Counted from the stretch's first letter, positions 10,345 to 22,556 are shown. The stretch: DNA of 64,000 nt from Phanerodontia chrysosporium (GCA_001910725.1 MJGA01000006.1:434001-498000), one strand, 5' to 3'. Program-made: numbers and translations. The notes: a model not told the origin generated them from the sequence alone.

Positions 10345-11698
10345 GGTTCGGTGATGTCTCTGCCTGCACACTGACTAGCGGATTATATACTGGCCCACGG
10401 ACAGAGGAGTGAGTCTCACAGTCATCTCAGAGTATCTCAGCGACCCTCCGCTGTGGGACGAGAACCGGTGGGCATCCGAGGGCCCAAGCTAATAGCACTG
10501 CCGCTATGGTCATATTTAGCTCCGCACTATGCGATGTATGAGACGGGAAGGCTTACTCTACGAGGCGGGGTCAGGGAGAAAGGACCAATCCAGGAAGTGC
10601 CCCCGCGGATCACCACTTTCATATGCACATATAGGAGCTAGAGTACGAGTACGGCGTCTTCTCCACGTAGTGAGCGTGTGCTAAAAGATGCGCATTGAAG
10701 CTAGTGAGTCGATGAGGCGGGAGCACCGTCTCCTGCATCGCAACAACTGGTCGAGACAGCTGACGTTTGCAGAACTCGGTTCACAGGCGATTATGCACCT
10801 CACGACCTTGCTGGTGGGATTTAGATGCGAAAGACACCTCCTGTATTCCCTGTACACCTTATCTGCTAGATATGCAGGATCTAAGGATTTAGACAGGCGA
10901 CGGTGTTAGTACAACACAGAAAATGCTTGGATGATCGCGAATATGCTCACGACTTCTTCTCTAACTCCACCTCTTCCCTGCGTCTTTAGATTGGCTGTTA
11001 CATTCCTCGTCACTGCGGAATTGGTAGACGCGACTCGGCACAAGTCGTCCGGTTGTCCGATAAACTCTGGGACTAACCCGAGAGCGCAGGTTCGCCCGGC
11101 GAGGCACTTTGGATGGGCGAGAGCAGAAAGCAGGAAGCAGGGAGCAGGAAGCGACAGAAGCAGCTACTACCGTTCATAGAGGTGCCGAGAGAGCGGACGG
11201 AGACAGAAATCGAAGTGTGTGAGTTAGCAGAGGAGGCCAAGCTGTGATGACGGTCAAGGACTCGGTGCACCATTGGCAGAGGTCGTGGGATGCCAGGCAC
11301 GATGCAGTCCACGAGGACATCCAAAAGAACGGGAAATAGATATTTGTTGGTCCTGAAACTGTCATTGCGGCTCATTCTAGCAAGATTGCAAGAGGAGCAT
11401 ACCAGGGTCCAAGGCCGCTGCAACAGCCTGAATACAAGATCGTGCGAAGTTGCACAGCGCGACGTAGTTAGAGATATCGCATCTAAACCTGATATGAGTT
11501 GGTTTCCGCGGTCTCAGTCCTGCTTTGAGACCAATACATGGCCTCTGACGAGATGACGGTCCTGAGCAGGCCTGAGTTGGAGGACTGCGTGACGAACGCG
11601 ACAGGTCACGATTGTCACGACTCTCGCGTGGCGGTCGCGTGCCTCATTTGGAGCCGACGGCGAGATCGGCAGTGCGTCGTTCGACATACTCCTCGACC
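10345..11698. other. Long intergenic region with a short purine-rich repeat
   Basis: 1.35 kb between divergent genes (P450 leftward, hypothetical gene rightward), so it holds both promoters. Short frames here have no supporting features. It includes a small AGCAGGA-type tandem repeat near 11122-11155 and a tRNA-Leu-like D-arm near 11014-11031 (see findings). Confidence 0.5.
11122..11155 (+). repeat. Short tandem 7-mer repeat (AGCAGRR)
   Basis: Four imperfect copies of agcagga/agcaggg lie in tandem in a purine-rich stretch. It is a simple sequence repeat with no evident function. Confidence 0.55.
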
Positions 11699-12739
11699 AT
11701 GGCCTCGTTCGTCCCTTCGCCGCCGCCTAAAAAGCTCGGAAAGCGTACCAGAGACAACGACGGTGTGTGGTTTCTCATCGCTGCCTAATGAAAGCTGACC
11801 ATACTGCACAGGCATTAATGTCGATTACACGAAACCCATCCCGTACCCTCCGTCCGAGGAGGCCGTTGAGGCCATGAGGCTCCGGATCCTCCAGGTGCTG
11901 ATAACATAGACGTTCAAGGCGTGCCGTGCTAAGTCCGCGCTCTACAGTTGGAGAACGAGCTTCGTGCTGTCAAGAAGCAGAAAGTGGCCCCTGCGGCGCC
12001 GACGCAGCAGACCACATTAAATGCTATCGCAAGCTCCTCCAAAACGCCTGCAACTCCCACAGAGCGCGATGCAAAGGCGGACGCAAAACTCGTCAAATCG
12101 CGTTCAAAGAGCCTCTTTGACCAGTACGCGCCCTGACGCCCTGCCTGCTCCGCGCCCTGACACCACACACAGGATCAAGAAAGCCGCCAAGGCAGAAAAA
12201 TACCAGAATGTAAACCGCACTGTCAAGGTGGAGGAGCACTTCTCCCTGGTCGACTTCGAACTTGTCTTTGGAGCAGCGGCACGCTTCTACAACCAACGGC
12301 CACTAATAAGGTGGGTTGACGCAGCTTCACAGAACCTCTCTACATATATCCGGCTGAAAATGGGTTGTAGCCGACGTCGAAAGTATGGATCCGCCGATAT
12401 ACCTCTGACACGGACTTCCGGGCTTTGTTCGGTGATGCATGGAAGCCAGAGCAACTCAAGGGCATAAGTGGAGTGTTGGGTACGTATCCATCTTGCCGTT
12501 GTCGTAACCTCTACCAACTTTCCTGCAGGAATATTTTCGTCGGAAAGGGTCAGAAACTTGGCCAGGTACAGTTGGTGAGCCCTTCCCCTGTCTCGAACAC
12601 TTTGCGCCTGGAGACATACACACCACAGAAAATCCACGACATCGAGGTTCAGTGGAGCCAGAATACGGGCAAAGCCGTCCTCAAGGTTGACATTTCGGAA
12701 GAACATATGGACGAATGGAGCCGCTACGACGGTTGGTGA
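11699..12739 (+). CDS. Conserved basidiomycete hypothetical protein with coiled-coil segment, frameshifted
   Basis: Starts MASFVPSPPPKKLGKRTRDN (ATG 11699). After two introns comes a short coiled coil, LQLENELRAVKKQKVAPAAP, then a Ser/Thr/Ala-rich linker, then a folded domain: FDQIKKAAKAEKYQN, VKVEEHFSLVDFELVFG, KPTSKVWIRRYTSDTDFRAL, FGDAWKPEQLKG, HKWSVGNIFVGKGQKLGQ and KIHDIEVQWSQ, ending DEWSRYDGW. Reading these in one protein needs one base restored near 12272 and one near 12462, both in G-runs, as in other genes here. The motif order resembles a family I associate with mushroom genomes but cannot name; no function is known to me. The basic KKxGKR start could be a nuclear signal. The end at 12739 follows from the spliced exon (intron about 12575-12637, gtacag to accacag). 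Confidence 0.65.
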
Positions 12740-13041
12740 CCACTTATATGCAGCGCCTGCGCCCCCTACCTTATGAGTCTGTATAAGCGTATCCTATGGC
12801 CTACAAGTTTTGATGATTCACACTAGAGCATGTAATATAGATCGTGTTCTCGTTAATGTACATTGTGGTTGTCCGCACAGTCCACGCCGCGCATGGATAC
12901 TGCCGCGGTCAGTTCGACACGCTCGAGGTCCTCAGGAGAATGTATGCACAGTATGCGGCCGTCCTTCCCTGACCGGCTGGCGGTGCTGCTATTGTAGGCA
13001 TGTAAGTTGAGCTAAAGAAATGTCGTGAGGAGCGCTATTGT

Positions 13042-14530
13042 TTACGCCAGGCGGGAGGGACGCACGAGCAGGCGGCTGGCGATGACGCTCTCGATTGCAA
13101 TCGACGTGCTGTCTTCGCGTTAGTAAACGTTGTCTTCTGCATCAGGATCCCAACGCACCCTGGAAATGCGTAGAACAGCGCTCTCTGCCCTCTCGCGCGG
13201 TCAGCGCAGAGCGAGCGCGATGACACAGGACACTCACATGCACGTTGCGCCAGAGCACCAAGTTCACGAGCGCGAACGACAGTGTACCAGCGCACGCGAC
13301 GACCGCATCGCGTATGAGCAATTGCAGTAGCGCACTCGGCGGACCGCTCGGCCGCAGCCATGCGCCGAGCGTGCGGGCGAGCGCGAGCGCGAGCAGGAGG
13401 CCCTCGAATGCAGCCTTCGACAGCCAGAAGATCCACGCCCATGGCGCGAAGTAGATGTCCCAGCAGCGGCTGCCGTGTCCGGCGGGCTCTATATGTGCGT
13501 GTAAGCGGATCGGTCGGCCGGGCAAAAGAAACGGGACGCACCAGCGCCGAGCGTGCTGAGCACCGTAAAGAAGGCGACGCCGAAGACGATAAGCAGACTG
13601 AGCAGCGTGAAGAGGAAGAAGCGCAGCCGCCGATCACAGCCGTAGAGCGCGTTGATACGGAGCGTGAGGACGCCTGCAGAGACAAGCGGATCGGTCAGCA
13701 GAAGTGGCGACTATGTGTGGGGTGCGTACAAGCATCGAGAGAATACGTGATCATTCCAGTATATGGCAGCCAGAAGTAACAGAATTGACATCTGTATAGA
13801 AATTATGAGAATGTGGATGGTTAAAGAAGTGATCGACAATTCACCTCTAAGTTTCATTGCGTGACTTCCAATGAATGTATAGGCTGACTCAATGACGTAC
13901 GCCACTTTTCACCTCTGTGTAACCCAGTTCTGGGAATTTTTGTTCATCACAAGAGTTTATACTACGGCCAGTCATGATTACTCACCGCACACAATGATAG
14001 ACATCCTTCATATCTACATCGTTAGAGCCTGAGACTTGGAAGGAGGGGCGCTCTTACATTAAGACTAGAAACCTGCGTGTGTTTCAGTCACGCTCGCGAC
14101 ACGGATTGCTCAGGGCTACTCACGTTCCGTAGCGGCACTGATGGTACAAGAGGTAAGGATTTCAACATGAATTATTGTTCAGCTGCACGTACACCCGCGT
14201 AAAGACACTTCGTGACCCTTGTTCCTCGCGCCCAGATGTAGTAGAGCTATGTGGCGTCATTAGTCAGGTGCACTGTGGGCAGTGATGACCGTCCTACCTC
14301 GTCAGAAAACGTTAAAGCTAGACGAGGACAACATAAACACCATCCGGGTTTTGAGGATTAGTACGAAGTAGTACTCACCATGATCATAAACCACAAATAC
14401 AACGGTGGCAACTGCGCAGGAATCCCATTAGCCCAGACAAGCTCTGGAATCCTTGCCGAGAGCACGTACGCCATGCACTTCGTACAAAACGAGTATCATT
14501 GGCGACACTCCAATCCGTGTAATCAGGCAT
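13042..14530 (-). CDS. DUF6533-domain multi-pass membrane protein (copy 1)
   Basis: Spliced exons give MPDYTDWSVANDTRFVRSAW, then LATVVFVVYDHALTFSDEV, which is the DUF6533 signature. A later exon has GVLTLRINALYGCDRRLRFF, followed by LLSLLIVFGVAFFTVLSTLGA. The next exon has the helices WDIYFAPWAWIFWLSKAAF and GLLLALALARTLGAWL, with an inter-helix stretch before TLSFALVNLVLWRNVH. The C-terminal STSIAIESVIASRLLVR is the usual family end. Seven helices are expected. These are abundant, uncharacterised agaricomycete membrane proteins of GPCR-like topology with no known ligand. The intron before the last exon is unclear: a TACTAAC branch-point-like site lies near its acceptor, so the last join is uncertain. 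An alternative frame would stop at 13035. Confidence 0.72.
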
Positions 14531-16134
14531 GGACAGCGACCACCGCCCGCGCCAGAGAGCCGCAGGGCTGTATATAGGCAGACCGGCGCGGCTCATCCGA
14601 CCGTGCCGGTGTTTCATGTGTATTGCCGCTTCCCCGTGTCTGCCTTGAACTCATACGATCAGAGCCATCCACAAACGGCCATATCGGACCCCGGTGACAA
14701 AGGAGCGCATGTGCGCTGGAATAGGAGCTCTACGGGCCAAACGTCGCTGCTCCCATGCAATACCAGCCCATCGTGCTTGTTGCTCTATCCTCGGGTGCGG
14801 GGTTTGCATGATAGGGCAGGTACTCTGTGCGCCGCATCCACAGACAAGTCGCGTCCTTGGCGGATGCAGGACAGTCCAAGAGCAGGATTCGAATTCTCCG
14901 GCCGTCGGCGTCGCCACACCCGCACTCCGTATCGGGCTCCATTGCTCCAGCAAATGAATGTCGAGGACGGCATGTGCGTACCCCACATGTCCTGCTGGTC
15001 ACGAACGGGAGACGGAGGCATTTGGACGGAGGAGGCCCGACGCGGGCGCCCCGTCGACTTCACACGAGCAGCGGACGCGCTGCAGTCGTGTAGCGGACCG
15101 ACTGGCGAGCCTTTCGAACCACCATACATGACGGTGTCCTCACAATCCTGAGCGAGGAGCTGATGTATTAGTTCCTACAGCATTCGTGAGCAATGAACAG
15201 CAAGAAAAATTCTACGCAGTGGCAATACGCAGGGTCAAAATATCTGTTCGATGAACTCGCTTTAGACTCGAGACCAGCCGCCTTGGAATAGTCAGTATTT
15301 CGTGCCGCCCTCACAGGAATATCTGTATGTATGAGTAGACTGGAAACGAATCTAAGCTCGCTTCGGTCTTCCACTCGTCCGGTAGCAACTCCCAGGATGT
15401 CCGAATTGTTGCTTTCCCACACAGCCAGAGGCGATTCCCAGCTACGTCCAGGTGATTGATGCAGCTGGGATTGCTACGAGAAGGTCTGGCACGGGCCTCA
15501 AGTGTCTTTGTGTGTAACATTATGCTCATGGCTGGTCTTCCGAGGAGGTTCATCAAGTGCGGGTGGAAGGTGATACGCACCGTAACGACCTAGGCTGCAC
15601 ACGTGCAAGCTCAACCTCGACTTAGAGACAGTCTCGTTGGTCACAACTGAAGTGAACCCCGTCTGAATGTACTTGGCGGTCTGAACAGAGACGAGCATAG
15701 AGCTGGTGATCTAATGAGGACAGACCAGGCGTCGGATGCTGGGTGATCGTATGCGTTCAACATTGCTCGAGGGGCGGGGCGCGCTTTGTGACCTTACGCG
15801 CCTGGGTCAGGCGGGTCGACCAGAAGGCATTCTCCTGCAGAACGGACTGAGTCCACGCTTGGCAAGAACGTCGTGACCCGGGGCCGGGAACAGCAGACCG
15901 GGCAAATCATGGTAAAAAGACGGTGAAAGCGTGAGGCAAGAGACGGAGGCAGGGAGCGTGATGAGGATCACATGTGGCAAATGGACACGTCGCCAGATTC
16001 TCAAGCGCGTCTTCAAGTATCCGAGGACCACGCCGTCTCTCCCTGCGACCACCACTATCCCTGCACGGGCTCCTCCACACCCTCGACTGCCTCAACGTGT
16101 TACATACTTGTGACGGAGGCTCCGACTCGTCGAC
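14531..16134. other. Intergenic region upstream of DUF6533 copy 1 and ERV46
   Basis: 1.6 kb between divergent genes. It contains overlapping open frames on both strands in a GC-rich stretch (for example 14453-15151 on the plus strand), but none has recognisable motifs or plausible splice partners. I see no RNA gene. Confidence 0.45.
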
Positions 16135-17709
16135 ATGGCGAAGGGAATGTTTGGAGGCTTGAAAGGCCTCGATGCCTTCGGTAAGGTCAGCAAGCATGCG
16201 CCTGTTTGCGTGTCGCCAGTACCTCACTCTCGCGAATTAGACTATGGAGGATGTGAAAGTGAAGACTAGAACTGGTGCAATGCGTAAGTCTTCGATGTCT
16301 GAAGGGCGAAACCTGCCACTGAGGGTCCACGTCTAGTCACTATCCTGTCTGCTGCTATCATCCTGGCTATAACGACCATGGAATTCATCGACTACCGGAA
16401 GATTAACTTGGACACTTCTCTTGCTGTGGACAAGAGCAGGGGCGAGAAGCTCATCGTGAGCTTCAATGTGACGTTCCCTCGCGTTCCATGCTACTGTAAG
16501 TATCTGCATTCCTGTGTGTGCAGGTGACTAAATACACGTGCAGTGCTGAGCCTTGATATCATGGACATCAGTGGCGAGACACAGACCGACGTTGTACATA
16601 ACGTTATCAAGACACGGCTGGACGAGCGAGGGATACCCGTTCCAGCGAGCAAGATTGTTGAGCTTCGAAATGATATCGACAAGCTCAACGAGCAGCGTTC
16701 AGCAGGATATTGCGGTTCATGTTACGGAGGCATAGAACCCCCGAGCGGCTGTTGCAACACCTGCGAGGACGTTCGCCAGGCATACATCAACCGAGGCTGG
16801 AGCTTCAGCGCCCCGGATGCGATTGAGCAGGTGCGCAGCATATATCTGGGCGAGTTCTTCCCGCTCATAGCTTTCAGTGTGTTCAAGAAGGGTGGGCGGA
16901 CAAGCTGCGCGACCAGGCAAACGAGGGCTGCAACATTTCAGGCAAGATTCGCGTGAACAAGGTGGTTGGCAACATTCACCTCTCGCCTGGTCGTTCCTTC
17001 CGCAGCGGCTCGCAGAACATCTACGACCTTGTGCCGTATCTGAAGGAGGACGGGAACCGCCATGATTTCACGCACACCATCCACCACTTCGCGTTCGCAG
17101 GCGACGACGAATACAACTGGGCGAAAATGGACAAGGGAAAACAGCTCAAGCAGCGTCTGGGCATCACGGAGGGACCTCTGGACGGTACTACGCAGAAGAC
17201 ATCGAAGCAAGCATACATGTTCCAATACTTCTTGAAGGTGGTCTCAACGCAATTCCTGACGTTGGACGGCAAGAACGTGAGTACTCTAGATTTGGGTCTG
17301 TTTGCGGCTACAGCTGAAGCGTCATGCAGATCAAGACTCATCAGTACAGCGCCACCCACTTCGAACGCGACCTGTCCAAGGGTATCGCCGAGAACACTCA
17401 GCAAGGCGTACATATCATGCACGGCATGGCAGGTGTTCCAGGCACGTTTGCATGCTTTACGTACCATTTCTCTGCTTATGATGATCCTCAGGCGCCTTCT
17501 TCAACTACGAAATCTCGCCGATTCTCGTCATCCACCAAGAGACTCGCCAGTCATTCGCGCACTTCCTCACCTCGACGTGCGCCGTTGTTGGCGGAGTTCT
17601 CACAGTAGCTTCGCTCATCGACAGCATGCTCTTCGCCACCAGCAAAAAGCTGAAGAAGACCGGCGCGAATGGGCTGAGCGCGGGCTATGCCAACGGGAAG
17701 CTGATGTAA
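16135..17709 (+). CDS. ERV46: ERGIC/Golgi vesicle protein Erv46 (ERGIC3 homologue)
   Basis: Complete gene of about 425 residues. Erv46 works with Erv41 as a cargo receptor cycling in COPII/COPI vesicles between ER and Golgi. The cytosolic start FGGLKGLDAFGK leads to a first membrane helix, LTILSAAIILAITTMEF. The lumenal domain has the family cysteine motif GYCGSCYGG then GCCNTCEDVRQAYINRGW, followed by NKVVGNIHLSPGRSF, GDDEYNW, YMFQYFLKVVSTQF and HQYSATHFERDL. The second helix lies in the exon with CAVVGGVLTVASLIDSMLF, near the C-terminus. All exons join in frame with no lost bases. One intron, about 17427-17476 (ends ...cctcag), begins GC rather than GT. The C-terminus ANGKLM ends at the TAA 17707-17709. 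Confidence 0.95.
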
Positions 17710-18012
17710 TCAATCTGCTTATTTCTTTTGGTTTGGAGTCTATTCACTGGATGTATCAATACATTTCGTCCCATGGGTACACCTCCGTTGCAGGCCCGAT
17801 CCTACGACCCACAAGGTACTCTCAACCAACGCTTCCATACTTTTCAGCTCTCTACGGGTCTCGTTTGCGACGTCTGCAGCTGTTCAAACTCGACACGTTG
17901 ACTTCGCTGTTCTATATAAGTCCAACATACATATCTACAAGATCTCCGCGGTGCCCTGTAAGGTAAGATAATTTATCCACATCCTGATCGCTTGCGACTG
18001 ACTCTGAATCTT
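17710..18012. other. Convergent intergenic spacer
   Basis: 303 bases between the ERV46 stop and the stop of the convergent hemerythrin-like gene. It should hold both 3' ends. No gene is seen. Confidence 0.5.
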
Positions 18013-19038
18013 CTAGCTGTTCTTCGGGGCGAACTCCCAGAACTAAAGAGAGTAGCGATCAGTTAATATTGTGCGAAAATGGCGATAAAACATACGTGTC
18101 GGTAAGGTATCGCGAGCACGTAAGGCACAAGGAAACTCTTCACGAAACCGGGCACGGGTGGGAAATTCACCCATGTAGGCTTGCACAGAACAGCGAACGT
18201 AAGAAACCGGGTTATGGGCTGTCAGAAAGTTGTCGATGTGAGTAATCTTCTCTCTCGGCGTCCGCCATGCACTCACAAATTTCTCGATGTAGGTGTGAGT
18301 AACCTCTCCGATGTGCTTCATCTCTGCTTCGGTCATCCCTGCCGCCTTCAATTTCTCCGGCTCGAGATATGTCACCTCGTGGATAAGCTGGTCGGATGAG
18401 CAGTCGGTGAGTTACTCGAAGATGCGACTGACTGCGAACTCACATGCTCGGCCAAGGGAGGGGCGAACTCGTCAATGAGCCCTTGCAGCTTCGTTCCATC
18501 GAACGCGACCGGTACCTGCGACTCTGACGTGGACTTGCCGAGCCCGTACTCGTGACTGGCGGGCAAGCATGCGACGAGATAATTCTCGAACACGCTCAGC
18601 CCTTCTGAAAGGCATCATGCTCCTCCTGGACGAAGCTTGTGTCTAACTTGGGCTCATACATTGCGAAGTACGTTTCCTCTTCGTATCTAACATTTCGGTT
18701 AGCCTTTGACAGAGCAACAAACGCGCAAAAGGACGTACTCATGGTGTGAATGCACGACGGCACACCACAAGAGACAGTAACCAATGAAGTTGACGTGTTT
18801 CTCCGGCGGAACGTGTGGCGCTTGCTGCATCCCCAATGAACAATGAACACGAAGCCTCGGATCCTGGAATAAAGACCCACGATACCTCGTATATGCCGAG
18901 CAACGCGTTCAGGAAGGTGACGTGAGCGCCTGCCATGTCCCAATACTGCGCAGTCCAGGGATCGGTGGGCACCGGTCCGCCTGCGGATGGTTTGAACGCC
19001 TCAATCGCGTTGCGAAGGTCAGCTGGAGTGGAGGACAT
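18013..19038 (-). CDS. Hemerythrin-like (HHE) metal-binding domain protein
   Basis: Exons join in frame from ATG 19038 to the TAG at 18013-18015. The N-terminus DPWTAQYWDMAGAHVTFLNA is followed by QAPHVPPEKHVNFIGY, WCAVVHSHHEYEEETYF, VQEEHDAFQKGLSVFENYL and a second half with FAPPLAEHLIHEVTYLEPEK and GEVTHTYIEKF. The spacing of His and Glu on four predicted helices fits a hemerythrin-type di-iron bundle. The C-terminal exons give PPVPGFVKSFLVPYVLAIPY and end FWEFAPKNS, a tail common in fungal members. Such proteins may sense or bind oxygen, NO or iron; this one has no known role. Introns are short (for example about 18222-18276, gtgagt to tgacag), and no base loss is apparent. Confidence 0.78.
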
Positions 19039-20713
19039 GTCGTCGAGAGTTGCAGAGAGGGCCGCGGTTGGCCCGAAGACATATGTTCCTGGTCGACTTT
19101 TAATGCTATCCTGTCGGCGCCCCTAACAATGTCGAGGACGACCGCCCATATCACCGCTGGCTGATGCGAGGTCACATATGCATTGTCGCCAGGGGTGCGG
19201 GACACTGACACGCTTTACACGCGCCGTTGAGTGTCGCAGTGAATCTATTTTGAGGACGCGCCGTCGCTGACGCTCCTAAAGGTCGTGTGCCGTGGCGTCT
19301 ACAGCTCCGCACAGGAGCGATCGTGCACCGCCCATTGACGACCAGCCTGCCGAACTGCGGTCCATGATGATCTTTGTCTTGCTTTCTGAACACGCGTGCA
19401 ACATTGTCGGACAGGCTCTATAACGGGATAGCCTCTGCATCCTGAGGCTGTGCAGGAGTTCAAAACGAGGCACAGTCGAAGGTCTGTTGTTCTCGTGCGA
19501 GCTGTAGTAGTTAAATATGTTGCCTTTCAGGCCGATATCTAGCTCGCAGGCTTGAGACAGGCACGTCCGACCATCCAGACGTCAAAGTTGCCCGTGTGTG
19601 CTATATTGGCACCTTTCAGCTGAGTATGTTGTATCGGCAGCGGACGGACCCTGGAGGTGTATCAGTACCCTCGAGTACCGCGGACCTCAACAGCGGTCTC
19701 CTGCTGGGTCTTCAAGCTTCAAGTGCATCTCTTGCTATAATGGTCCTTGCCCTAGAGCGAGCGGTTTCGCGCGAACATTGACTTTTTGGAGTCAGATCCT
19801 CTCGAGTCGCGACTAGTGCTCTGGGACTGCCTCTGCGTGCATCGGCACGTCCACGATATTCACTATCATCAACTTGATCATGTGGCGCATACACAGGCAC
19901 CCGGTGTATCGTTGCATGCACGCACAAGGTACACGCAGGCAGTTGACATCTCCGTTCCGCATTCTCTGGTTTGTGTTACCCACGAAGACACAGCCTGCGT
20001 GTGCTCGTTGTAGGATGTACATCGTGTCTAGCTGACCTACTGCTTTGTTTCTCTTCTGCTGTTTGTACCTGTACCCGCACCACTTCCTCGATGAGCTTCA
20101 GGGTAGACCGTTGACCATACAGTCGATTTACCAGCGCTGTAATATTTCGCGCGAGATGAAAGCTCCGCGGGAAGAGACAATTGGAGCTATCTCGCGCCCT
20201 AAGTCGAGACAGCCGACGGTCGGGGCAGCGTCGCAACCGTCAGAGCGCAGTAGTCCACTGTCGACGGAGTTGACGCCACAAAGCGAGAGGAGGCGAGAGG
20301 CGAAGATGATCGGCAAAGCCTAGAGAGATGCAATGAAGGATCCGAAGGGAGCCGAGTGTTCATCGCGAGCGCGAGCAGTCGGCAAGGTGTCTTCCGAGCG
20401 GTAGTTTTTCGGTTCGGTATCTCGAGCGTCGGAGTGTACGGGCGAAGGACATCCTCGAGGACTCTAGCGGAGGCCTAGAATAGGAGAGGCATATGCAACG
20501 ATGAGACCCGAGTAACAGCGAAAAGTCCGACGCTATACAACCGGAGGGATTCGGGCTGCAGGGAAAATGGGACAGGAAGAAAAATAATACAGGAATAATA
20601 CAAATGTCAAGCAGAAAGGTACCAGTGTCAGTAAAATCCATAATACATTCATACATACACGGGTATGACCTTCAGTCCGTCCCAGTTCCGATACCGTCCT
20701 TGATAGGGTATCC
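19039..20713. other. Intergenic region, no supported gene
   Basis: 1.7 kb upstream of the hemerythrin-like gene and downstream of the PAF-AH gene. Many short frames on both strands have no family motifs. I see nothing identifiable, apart from the promoter of the leftward gene next to 19039. Confidence 0.45.
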
Positions 20714-22556
20714 CTAGAGCCAGTAGAGCGCCAGCTCGCCTGGCTTACCAATAGTCTTGTACATACTCGCATGCTTCTCCGCAGAGCTCTTCCTGAAGAA
20801 CCGCTTGCGTCCCTTGATCGCCATCTTCCACTGCATGTCGTCCTCGTCGCGGTACACTTCCTCGTACGTGACCTGTCCGCCGGCTCCGCCATCGCCGCTC
20901 AGGAACTCGCCCGAAGCACGTACGATGCGGTCTATCACGGCACGCGCCGGGCAGCCGAGACCCGTGAACTTGTTGATCGCGTGCGGGAGGATGAGGAAGA
21001 CGTCGGAGAAGGAGGGGTGCGTCGACCCGCCGATGACGTATACTTGCACGCCTGCAGTCGCCGATTGGGCGAACGTGCCGAAAAGCTCCTTGAAGTCGTG
21101 CCTTACCATAACTTCTTCGGAGTTGATGACGAGAGTTGGATGAGGAAGACTAGAGTTCCAAGGCATGAGACCTATGAGCAGGGTTAGACCACACGAGCTC
21201 AGTATCAGATGAACGTAACATACGCTGGCAAGCTGGATCAAATGCTATCACTCCGCGATATTCATGTTTAGCCTTCGCAGAGACAGCGAACTAGACGAGA
21301 AGCATTGCGTGAGTTGAACCGTCTCGAACTAAACAAGAGACTTCTCTTACCGCAGCGCTCCCGCCCAAGGAATGACCCGTAAGGATAGGGTTGGTCGTAT
21401 CTACGGCCTGCCAAGTCGACCAATCGATATTGTCGTCCAGCTTCAGTAAGCAGTTCGGCTCGTGCCCTTGTGCGATGCTCTTCATGATGTCTATGACGGC
21501 CTCTATTTCGGCAACACGGCACTTTATCTGTTCGCGCCGTAGTATGCTATCATCGTTAGGCTGTTCTGGAAGCTCAGGCCAGCTGCAGGCATCGTCAGAA
21601 CCATCGCGTCGGCGTGAGACGCATACTACGCACTGGAGGTCATTCCATTGTATCCAGTCTAGAGTTGTCTTCGTCCCGTCCATGGCCGCGATTGTTGAGC
21701 TGGGGCTGGTGCCATCTCGATGTTCTAGCGCGGCGACGACAAAGCCCCGACTTGCCATCTCTCCACAAAACGCGCTGTACATCAGCCTAGAGCACCCGGC
21801 TCCGTGACTGAATATCATCAATGGCCATTTGCCATCTTGGTGGAAGGAGGAAGCTATTGACGAAGAGGGGGGTGTAGCGAGGGGCGCGCCTTTAATCGCG
21901 GGGAAAGTGGTCCCATGGACGATAGCAGCAGCAGCGGGATCTGACGGCATCGGAGTTACAGCACGATCGTGTTGTAAGAGATGGTCACGCACATGCTATC
22001 ATCCTGTTCCACACGTTGGGTGTTCGCCGTGACATCTTAAGCAGTCCATCTATGGTTTGGCCAAGCCTAGAGGCGATACAGAGAATATCGGGTGTCAGTG
22101 GGCTCGAGATACGACCCTGAGGCCTGAAACGCACTTTGGGAACCAAGCGACATGCTTGGGCTTCTCTTGCACTTCGCACGGGTAGAAGAGGGTGAACATG
22201 ACGGTGTCCACGGCAATGCCTGCGTCGAGGTGGGGCAAGTGTTTGTGTCTGAAAGTGCCGAAAGTCTGACGAGGTATGGGAATCTCGAGATCACGAACGC
22301 CGACTGAGAATGGACCAGTGTACTTGGGGAGAGTCCGCGACAGGAGGGCACCGAAGGAGGAGTGCTTGGGCACCTCCTGCACCTTTGGCGGCTCATTGCC
22401 GCTGTCGGAATCATTGTCCTGGGTCTGCTTGAATCTGGGGAGGTCTGTGAGGGATACCGAGAGCCGTTCAGGCGAGGAGAACTTGGGCGTGGTGTGGGGG
22501 ATGGCTGGGGTCGAGTTCGCGCTCGAGATGTACGTGGGAGGGGACGCGGGGGGCAT
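20714..22556 (-). CDS. Platelet-activating-factor acetylhydrolase-like lipase (PAF-AH family)
   Basis: A serine hydrolase that would remove short or oxidised acyl groups from phospholipids. Exons read LPKYTGPFSVGVRDLEIPIP, DTVMFTLFYPCE, GKWPLMIFSHGAGCSRLMYS, GFVVAALEHRDGTSP, NPILTGHSLGGSAAV (nucleophile Ser in GHSLGG) and, near the end, VYVIGGSTHPSFSDVFLI, where the His fits the catalytic histidine and the surrounding layout matches PAF-AH. The C-terminus ends GKPGELALYWL (stop 20714-20716). ATG 22556 is the first in-frame methionine; a TTG further up is not used. No signal peptide is visible, so the enzyme is probably cytosolic. It lies head-to-head with NAT10 with 325 bp between starts. Confidence 0.85.

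Noticed and set aside
14453..15151. Open frame of 232 codons on the plus strand
   Set aside because: It overlaps the DUF6533 start, has Arg/Ser/Pro-rich wrong-frame composition, no motifs and competing frames on both strands.
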